NCBI GenBank assembly: GCA_963921825.1 | Contig: OY997594.1 | Location: 60,621,675 to 60,685,674 of the forward strand | Reading direction: 5' to 3' | DNA: 64,000 nt | Source of the DNA: Erodium maritimum | Taxonomy: Eukaryota; Streptophyta; Magnoliopsida; Geraniales; Geraniaceae | In this document: in pieces, positions 56,494-64,000 of the stretch | How the letters are laid out: each line of letters starts with the position of its first letter | Position numbering within the stretch: position 1 is the first letter of the stretch | Notes under the pieces: model-generated | The model's input: the letters and a program-made list of their open reading frames with translations, nothing else | The model's database searches: none | What the model was told of the DNA's origin: nothing | Position numbers and translations under genes: made by a program

Positions 56494-56760
56494 ATGGAAT
56501 CATCATAAAAAAGACTCAAAATCGAAGATCTTGACAAAGAAAATCTTGCATCCGTGCGTGAGCTTCATGACCTGAAGATGTCTATCATCAAATCCCATTT
56601 GATTTTAGTACAAAACAAGGTGGCCAAACTGATGGCTGAATTGTGTGCAGAAGACATATCCAACGCGGATGAAGAACACAAGGAGTGCGTGAAGAGCATG
56701 AGGAAGACTCTCCAGTTGTATAAGGCTATAATTGGAACCGTTGTAGAACAGCGCATCTAA
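56494..56760 (+). pseudogene. Small helical protein gene copy with early stop
   Basis: Aligned over its whole length with the gene at 57585. The ATG lies 81 bp after a TATA box, but codon 5 is TAA where the sister copy has TCA. The rest (VRELHDLKMSIIKSHLILVQ, KVAKLMAELCAEDISNADEE, then SMRKTLQLYKA) is open to TAA at 56758-56760. A shorter product from an internal ATG (56578) remains possible. More than half of the residues match the sister copy, and the 3' flank is also conserved. Confidence 0.75.
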
Positions 56761-57584
56761 GGGATTGCGTGAACTTTCCCTTCTGTTTTGATGTGTTTTG
56801 TGTTGGCTTTTGGTTCTTCTGTATAATGTCGTTATTTTTGATGTTTTTCCTGACTACAGAAGAATCAATGAAAAGCTTTTTTTTAAGTAAATATGCACAA
56901 AAATTTAGACAACATAATACAGTATACTACCTAGATTGCAAAATGAACACAATGATTCCGCAAACAATATCCTTTGTATTCACAAACTCGTAAATTCACA
57001 AACGCAAACTTCATAATTCGTTATTGTTTAATATTTGAGAAAATATTTTGTTTGGCTCAAGAGATATTTACCAAAGATAAAAATATCAAATGGGTATCAG
57101 AAAATTTGGGGAAATGGGACGACGCCATTAATTTGGAAATCTTTTCGTTTGGCGCAAAAAGATTTTTGCAATGATGACAGAAAATATTGAAATGAAATCG
57201 CGAAATGAAAGGGCGGTTGCGTGTATTCACATCAAAAATTAAAATCATGATTACCTTACTTTTTACTGCATGCTTGACACGTCTTCTACCCTGTTGAATT
57301 TCGGAAATTAATATTCTGAAGATACAAAATTTTTGTTTGCGGAAATAATCATTCTTTTTTTTTTTACAGAAAATGGTTTACAAGTTTGCGGAAATTACAA
57401 TGACGTTTTGCGAATAATGGACATTCTATTTCAAAAATGTGCTTTTATCACATTACGTGCGTGCTTGGCACGTGTCCCACCAAATACTCTATATCAATAC
57501 CCCTATAAATATACCCCCTCTATCACAGATAAAAAATTATTCACACTCACATCTCTTCTGAATTATCAGATCATATACACTAAA

Positions 57585-57851
57585 ATGGAATCATCATCAA
57601 AAAAACTCAAAATGGAAGTTCTAGCCAAAGAACATCATGTTTCCGTACGTGAGCTTCGACATCTGAAGATGTTTATCATCAAGTCCCATTTGATGATAGC
57701 ACATGACAGGGTGGTCAACCTGATGGCTGAAATGGAAGAAGAAGACATATCCAACGCGGATGAAGAACACATGGATTGTAGGGAAAGCATGGCGAACAAA
57801 CTCTTGAAGTATAAGTGTGCACTTAGAATCATTGTGAAAGAGAGCTCCTAA
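57585..57851 (+). CDS. Small helical protein of element E, 88 residues
   Basis: I recognise no family. The open frame from ATG (MESSSKKLKMEVLAKEHHVS) to TAA lies 82 bp after a TATA box (tataaat, about 57503). Two or three helices are likely: VRELRHLKMFIIKSHLMIAH, RVVNLMAEMEEE, then a conserved ISNADEEH turn and SMANKLLKYKCALRIIV. There is no signal peptide and it is probably soluble. The paralogous copies at 56494 and 58616, together with conserved promoter and 3' flanks, show that the whole transcription unit was duplicated. The helical hairpin layout would suit a protein-protein adaptor, which is speculation. Confidence 0.7.
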   Translation: MESSSKKLKMEVLAKEHHVSVRELRHLKMFIIKSHLMIAHDRVVNLMAEMEEEDISNADEEHMDCRESMANKLLKYKCALRIIVKESS

Positions 57852-58615
57852 GGGACTGCTTGTACTTTCTCTTCTGTTTTCATGTCTTTTGTGTTGGCTT
57901 TTGGTTCTTCTGTTTGATGTCGTATTTTTTGTTGTTCTTTCAGACTCCAGATGAATCAATGAAAAGCTTTTTGTTTAACTAAATATGCATTAAAATTGAC
58001 ACAATATATTACAATATACTACCGAGTTTGCAAAATGTATACAATACTCCGCAAACAACATACCTTGTTTTCTCAAACTGGTAAAGACACAAACGCAAAC
58101 ATCATATTTCGTTCTTCTTAAATATTTGAGAAAATATTTCGTGTGGCGCGAGAGAAATTCCTAATTTTCAAAATGTACACAATGGTTACGCAAACAGACT
58201 GCCTTATATTCTCAAACTCATAAATTAACAAACGCAAACTTCATAATTCGTTATTGTTTAATATTTGAGAAAATATTTCGTGTGGCTCGAGAGAGATTTA
58301 CTAAAGACACTGATCGAAAAACGGTGAGATTTGGAAGTGACGCGTGTCAAGACACGATTGTATACTGCAAAGAGCCAGTGATTTTTATTTTGAGGATAAT
58401 TTTATAATTGTTTGAGAATTTAATACATATGAAATACAAATCGTTAGTTTTGGATAAAACACTTGATATTCCTACCTTGAAAAGTAACTAACCACTAACC
58501 CCATTACTTTGAGCAAGATTACAATAATACCCCCTATGACCATTGCTATAAATACCACTACTGAGTAACTACTTTCACACATCTTTCACTCTTCAACTCA
58601 AAAAAAGCAACGAAA

Positions 58616-61600
58616 ATGGCCTCAATGAATGCTGAATGGGCTCGCATGAATGCCGATTGTCACGCCCCAATTTCAGTAAACCGAACTCGGGACGCGAACG
58701 TTTAGAATAAGAAAACACTTTGAAAACATTTCCATTAAAACATTTTACAATACCAATTTAGTTCAACAAAAGGATGATTACAATTCAAAATACAACGTCC
58801 CACAAGCGGACAAAAAGGGCGAGGCATCCGTCGCTAGACCAAAAGTAAAAACTCGGACTCCGCTCCTAGCTCCACCAGCTTCGAGAGCTCACCTAGTCCG
58901 TCCCACGAACAGTACCTGTGGGAAAAGCAGCTAGGGGTGAGCGTTCGCTCACCACCACGGATAACAGACTGACTACGGCATAAGTAGCAGACAATGCCGG
59001 TAACACCAAAAACAAACTCAACCCCGGGGATCACTGTCCCCAACCCAAGTACTCCGACTGACAAACACCCACGGTGACCTTCCTCGAACGACTCGACACT
59101 CAAACACGTAAGTAGACACGACGCAACGATCACGACCTCTTCCAAGGACTCAAAGGAACTACGCAACACCAAACAAGATCACAAAGGATCGCAAACCAGC
59201 TGCTCAGTAACCTCCCTCGCTCATGCGCTTTGCCGAACCACTCAGGCCAGGCGGTCGACCTGTCTCAATAACCTCTCTTACTCACGCACTTTGCCGAACC
59301 ACTCAGACCAGGCGGTCGACCTGTCTCACTCACGCACTTTGCCGAACCACTCAGGCCAGGCGGTCGACCTGTCTCACTCACCTCTCTCACTCAGGCAACC
59401 ACCATCACAGTCACAATCACCACACAATCACAAGCAAGTTCGACAACACAGGCACTCAAGGCCACTCAAGACACCTCAACAATCAAGACTCGGGTTCAAC
59501 AACCCCACGGGCACTCACTGCCACCCCAAAACACCAACAGTAAAGCACGGGCACTCACGGCCATTCAAGACACCAACAATTAAATACGGGCTCTCAAGGC
59601 CACCCAAGACACCAACAATTAAATACGGGCTCTCAAGGCCACCCAACTCAACAACAATTAACGCACAACAACCTCCGGCATAATCGATGCCTCCAACAGT
59701 CCTAAGATCACTAGTTTCACAAACAACCTCCGGGCATGGTCATATGCCTCTAGTAGAACAATTATTGCTAAGTTCGCTGATCCTACGACACTACTAAGTG
59801 TCACATGCCTTTCCAATAATTACCAAGTTCCCGTAACATGTTTTTCTAATAAACGCTACAATCCCGTATCATGCTTTTCTAATATTTAAATAAATCTACT
59901 CAACCCACGACACCCCGGTGTCACATGCAATTCTACTGTTAACTTTCCCTAGTCAGGGCCGAGATCCGGCTACTTTTCCCTACCTCAACTGAAGAGCAAC
60001 CGCTACGCTTCCTAGCTGCTGACTTCTGGCTCGCTACCTCCGAGCTTCACTTCGATCGAAGCCGGACGCTAAAGGAAACACGAAAGCCATAGATTAATAA
60101 CGGTTCCGCCGTTAAGTTAAAGGTTAATTTAACGGTCATGATTTCTCCAGTTTAAATCCGACAGTTGTCCCTTAAACTCGAGCGGGATAAAAGCGGGGTC
60201 ACGGCGAATCGGGTTTGAGTACCCGAGCACCGATACCGGTGCATGCGAGGCACGGTCCCAATGCACGAATCCCGAGGTCCGATTCAGCGGTCCGCTTTTG
60301 TTCCCTTTTTAAACCTGAAAAGCAGTCCATTTTACCCAGAAATCCCGATTCGTTCAACTGCTCGAAAACCGTTTTAAATCCGCTGATTTTACTTCCCTTT
60401 TTATATCCAAATCTGGTTTTATTTTAAACAAGATATTTTAAAACCCTTTTCCATTATTTTCTGTCTCAACTCGCCCAGATCGTTCCAGATTCAACAATAA
60501 ACCGATCTTAGTTAAAACTGATTTTTTTTGTTCTAAAACGAATTATTTTCTTCATTCAATTAGATCTGATTTGTTTTTAAACCAAAAACCCTTTTTAACA
60601 GATCAATTTCTTTGGTTTCAGTTTGATTTTGTTTCGATTCAACCAACCCAAAACAGCAATAATCATAAGTAATTAACAATAGTATTATTAATGTAATTTC
60701 CGAACAAGATAACCCGAGCCACAAAAATGCCAATAACAGGGGAAAAAGAGACGGAAACGGGAAACAACAAGCCGACCGCTGGTGAAGACGTCGCCGGCGA
60801 CTATACCTCACGGTTTCGAATCTCACCGTGGAGGAAAAAGGGGCGGCGGTGGAGTTGGCGGTGCGTCTGAACGGAGAAGAAGGACGGAGAGAGGCACGGG
60901 CTCGGTGGTGGCTGTCGGGCTGGACGGAGAGGGAAAGGGTGGTCGGAGTGGCGCCGGCGACGGCGTGAGGAAGGAGAAGGAGCTCGGGGTCAAAACGGTG
61001 GCCCAGGCGAGCTTTTCTGAGCGGGGACGAGAGGATCGGGACCCGGTGGTGGCTGGACGAGGGCGTGGCGGCGATGAGGGGCTCGGTCGGAAACGGTGGT
61101 GGACGGCCTGTTTGTGGACGGAGACGAAGGAGGAGAGAGAGGCAGGGAGTGGCCGGAGCGGTGACGGGGTCGGGATGGGGGAGAAGAAGACGGGACGAGG
61201 GTGGTGAGGGAGGTGGCGGCCGGAAACGGGGACGGCCGGAGTTCGACGAGGAAGACGAAGGAGGAGGGAGGCTGGGTCGAGAGAGAGAGAAGGGGTAGAT
61301 GGAGGCGCTGTGTAGAGAGGGGAAAATGAGGGGTCAGAGCCCTAAATCGGGTTTAAATACCCCGGGCCTGGTAGTGGGCCTCGGGTGCAGATGGGCCGCA
61401 CGGCCCAAACGGAGAAGAAGAGCCAGGCCGGGCTGGCTTGGCCGGGCTTGGGTTGCTGATCGGGTCTGACCCGACCCGGTCCGACCCTTTGACCTTTTTT
61501 TTTTTCGAACCGCTTCCCAAACCCGTCAATTTAAAACCCGTAAAAAGACAATTAAAATTTTAGGATTTTACACCGATGATGAAGCCAGGCGTTTGGCTTC

Positions 61601-61805
61601 CATCCACCATTTATGGAAGCTCAAATACACAAAAATCCAATACAATATGATGATGATTGATGCGCAGGTGGTCAAGCTCCTGGCTGAAATCGAAACGGAC
61701 CAAAACCTTACCTGGAACACAAAAGAAAGAGCTTCGAAAGAACGCATGCTTGAGAAACTGAGGGAGTATCAAGAATTCCTCAGGAAAATAACTGTAGATC
61801 CCTAA
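58616..61805 (+). pseudogene. Third small-protein gene, interrupted by a solo LTR
   Basis: The first 14 codons (58616-58657, MASMNAEWARMNAD) lie 69 bp after a TATA box (tataaatacc, 58547). The rest (61578-61805) follows the LTR and its duplicated ccgat, in the same frame, and ends at TAA. The second part reads RRLASIHHLWKLKYTKIQYN, QVVKLLAEIETDQ, then KERMLEKLREYQEFLRKI, the same helix-turn-helix order as 57585-57851 but strongly diverged. The LTR in the coding region has inactivated it unless a short downstream product is made. Confidence 0.75.
58658..61572 (-). mobile_element. Solo giant LTR, reverse orientation, diverged subfamily
   Basis: On the minus strand it starts TGTAAAATCCTAAAATTTT (61572) and ends ATTGGGGCGTGACA (58658). 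Perfect 5-bp duplication ccgat (58653-58657 and 61573-61577). The 3' third (58658-59950) matches the other giant LTRs, with the palindrome at 58936-58953. The 5' half (about 60000-61572), which holds GC-rich coding-like sequence, does not. Likely a recombinant or sister subfamily. Solo, no interior. Confidence 0.92.
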
Positions 61806-62543
61806 GCCACATCCAGAAGAAGATTTATGGTATCTAGTTTTTCATGCATGTCTTCTTTTATGTTTTTGTTTGGTGTTTCACACACCATCTTTTCGTAATG
61901 AATCTATAAATATTGTCAAACTAGATGCTGTATTTTCTCAAACCATGCTTTCTGTATTCTCAACATGACTGACAGTATCCGCAAACAATAACTCATAAAT
62001 CCGCGACCTAGATATGAAATATCCGCAAACTACTTCGGAAATATCCGCAAACTTCACAGTAAAAATCCGCAAACTAAATGTGAAATACGCAAAGAATCTA
62101 CTCGCTAATAAAAAAAATGTTTCGATTGAACTTTCAAAATTTAATCGGGTTCGTCCATTGCGAATAATATATCGACGGTCCTAGATTAGCGCGCGAATTT
62201 ACCCCAACTTTTTCTATAAAACCTCGAAATTCAAAACCAGAAAGTTCCTAAACAAGAAATAGGAAATCGAATTAAACACAGAGTTACAAAGTCTCTCGAA
62301 AAATTCTCTACGATTTTCCAAGTATCAACCCTAGATCGGAGTTTTCTCGAAGAAATCTAGATCACGGACAAGGTTAAAAGACTGCGATTCTTCGAAACTT
62401 GATTCCAAAACAAAATCTCATATCGCACCTGAGATCGCACCAATAGGATCGCACCGTGAGATCGTCGAAATCGCAACAGAGATCGCTGGAGATATTGATT
62501 GATATCGTCGGATTTTAACACAGCAAACAATACACAAATCGAG
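61806..62543 (+). promoter_or_regulatory. 3' flank of the small gene and upstream region of the transposase gene
   Basis: Many 'atccgcaaac' motifs occur at 61975-62100. From about 62140 the sequence loses them, and 62200-62540 looks like promoter plus 5' UTR: a TATA-like tctataaaac at 62212, then 330 bp rich in 'gatcgcac' and 'ctcgaaa' up to the start codon. Confidence 0.5.
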
Positions 62544-64000
62544 ATGTCATCTACAATATGTAAGTATAGATCTATTCAACAAAATTGATTTTAATCTACA
62601 ATCGCTGCAAATTCTAATTTTCCGATAACCAAAACGTCATGATCATGGTGGTTTTTTTATCCGTAAACTAGAATGCCTAGATACTCAAAACAGTAGTTTG
62701 TGTTGTACGATATTTAGCAACATATAATATTTGTTTCTTCTCAAACAATATATAAAATCTCCTCCATGACAAACTCTCAAACTAGGTGTGCAATATCCGC
62801 AAACTAACTTGCTTATTTCCGCAAAGCTTAAATAATCTACTTTGCCTGTTACTATATACTACTGCCTGTGTATCAATTTGAGTATATTATAACTATCTGA
62901 TTCTATGTGTGCTGTATATGCAATCAGAAATTATTACATCCTCAAACCGATCCTTATTTCGATGAATATCAGCTGCAGGGACAGACAGTGATTGTACTGC
63001 AGAATCAGATCTCCAAAACACTGTTCTGTTTTCTGCTGGAGGAACCAGGATATACTTGCCATCCTGCCAGCCTGAACGAACCCCGTTTGTAGGAAAGGAA
63101 TTCAAGACACTTAATAAGGCGATAGATTTCTACCAAAATTACGCTAGACTGTCTGGATTCACTACAAGAAGGTCTACCGAGAAGAAGGATAAAACAAACA
63201 ACATAAAGCTAAAGTACATGGTATGCTCCAAACAGGGTGAGATCCCCGAACAAAACAGTCCTCAAATTTCAAAGCCTACAAAAAAGAGGAACAGATTGCT
63301 CACAAGAATTAATTGTGAAGCAATGATAAGGTTCACATTTGTTTCGGAGGAATTGGGATACAAAGTATCAAAATTTGTTGAAGGTCATAACCACCCTATG
63401 GTTGGAGCGGAGCACAGACATGAGATGAGAGGTAACCGACACATGGAAGGCAACCATGTTGAGTATATGAACTTTTGCGAGAGATCGGGAATAGGTCCCT
63501 CAAAGGCACACAGACTAATCAGTGAAACACGCGGAGGCCCCAGCCATGTTGGAGCTTTGAAGCAAGATTTCTACAACTACCACAGGGACTTGAAAGCCTA
63601 TATTGGAGGAATTGATGTTCAGATAATCCTTAACCAGTTCCGTGACAAGAAGGTAGCCAACAACCAGTTCTACTATGAGTACGATGTTGACCTAAGCGGA
63701 AGCCTCACTAAACTATTCTGGTGTGATGAAATAGCTATCAAGAATTACGAGCTTTACGGAGATAATGTTTCCTTTGACACAACTTACAGGACTAACCAGT
63801 AAGTATAACTCGTATTCGCTAATCCATTGAAAAAGAAATTTTGAACATTATTCTTTATTAACGATTGATGTTTTGTAGGTACTCGATGCCATTTTGTCCG
63901 TTTACAGGAGTAGACAACTATGACAAATATGTGACTTTTGGGCTGGGACTGGTAACACATGAGGATATCGAGTCTTTCACTTGGATGTTTAACGCTTTTC
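62544..64000 (+). CDS. FAR1-like Mutator transposase (partial at window end)
   Basis: It cuts and inserts the element; FAR1/FHY3 transcription factors descend from this family. Proposed exons: 62544-62559 (MSSTI), 62979-63798, 63879-64000+, all with GT-AG borders and matching phase. The N-terminal FAR1 DNA-binding domain runs from VGKEFKTLNKAIDFYQNYAR through GFTTRRSTEKKD, YMVCSKQGE, LTRINCEAMIRFTF and KFVEGHNHPM, containing the WRKY-GCM1-type zinc ligands C...C...H.H. The MULE transposase domain begins after FRDKKVANNQFYYEYDVDL; the first catalytic Asp is in VSFDTTYRTNQYSMPFCPF, followed by GVDNYDKYVTFG and EDIESFTWMF. The rest, including the other catalytic acids and any SWIM zinc finger, is outside the window. 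Exon 1 is the least certain part. Confidence 0.88.

Larger units (their letters stand above)
50357..64000 (+). mobile_element. Large multi-gene Mutator-like element E (right end outside the window)
   Basis: It starts directly after (TA)n with GGGACGCTATCAGGTGCGAA, matching the ends of MITE B. It contains a FAR1-like/MULE transposase gene at 62544-64000+, a small-protein gene family, a hyperacidic protein gene and dozens of 'tccgcaaac'/'gtttgcgga' motifs. Without the two solo LTRs it spans at least 7.8 kb in the window. Insertion into TA runs recalls the MuTAnT-type Mutator families described from Medicago. The right terminal repeat is not visible, so membership of every gene in one element is inference from the shared motif and the context. 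Confidence 0.65.

Noticed and set aside
57333-57584. Longer version of the small protein starting at 57333
   Set aside because: The extension covers the promoter module with its TATA box; the paralogs support the start at 57585.
60782-61298. Plus-strand open frames of 141 and 77 codons, Gly/Arg-rich
   Set aside because: They lie in the GC-rich 5' half of a solo LTR, overlap each other and have no domain; composition alone keeps them open.

Overview
The window is nuclear DNA of a flowering plant, probably a eudicot. The evidence is spliced genes with plant-type introns, plant gene families (plant 3-methyladenine DNA glycosylase, GCP3/SPC98), a nuclear tRNA-Ser and a dense stack of plant transposons. 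I could not place the genus.

Host genes are few. They are tRNA-Ser(GCU) at 10763-10844, a six-exon DNA-3-methyladenine glycosylase (20601-22103, +), an intronless UFD1-like pseudogene (22675-23623, +), a two-exon GCP3 gene of the gamma-tubulin complex (24207-26829, -), and an unprocessed AHA1 pseudogene (13670-15210, -) with a hAT MITE inside an exon. About 20.6-26.9 kb is the only gene-rich island.

Region by region: 1-1340 is the 3' part of a giant LTR. From 1.6 to 9.65 kb an AT-rich repeat is filled with short non-LTR elements that carry only an ORF1-type protein (DUF4283 plus CCHC knuckle), nested with a Mutator-like and a hAT element. From 10.8 to 19.9 kb lie the tRNA, a LINE-like tract with a solo LTR, the AHA1 pseudogene, a TRIM and a Mutator MITE. 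From 27 to 34 kb there are more non-LTR, Mutator, LINE and Ty1/copia pieces. At 34111-43763 sits a young LTR element with 3.4-kb LTRs, tRNA-iMet primer site, polypurine tract, one intact gag gene and a 5-bp target duplication, but no pol genes.

From 44179 to the window end there is a string of Mutator-like elements joined by (TA)n runs, as in element families that target TA microsatellites. The last one (50357 to beyond 64000) is large. It carries a spliced FAR1-like/MULE transposase at 62544-64000+, a hyperacidic protein gene, a separate 104-residue protein gene and at least three copies of a small helical protein gene, each with its own TATA box. Two solo giant LTRs have landed in it, one splitting a member of the small gene family. 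This multi-gene Mutator-like element is the most unusual thing in the window: its accessory genes match no family I recognise.
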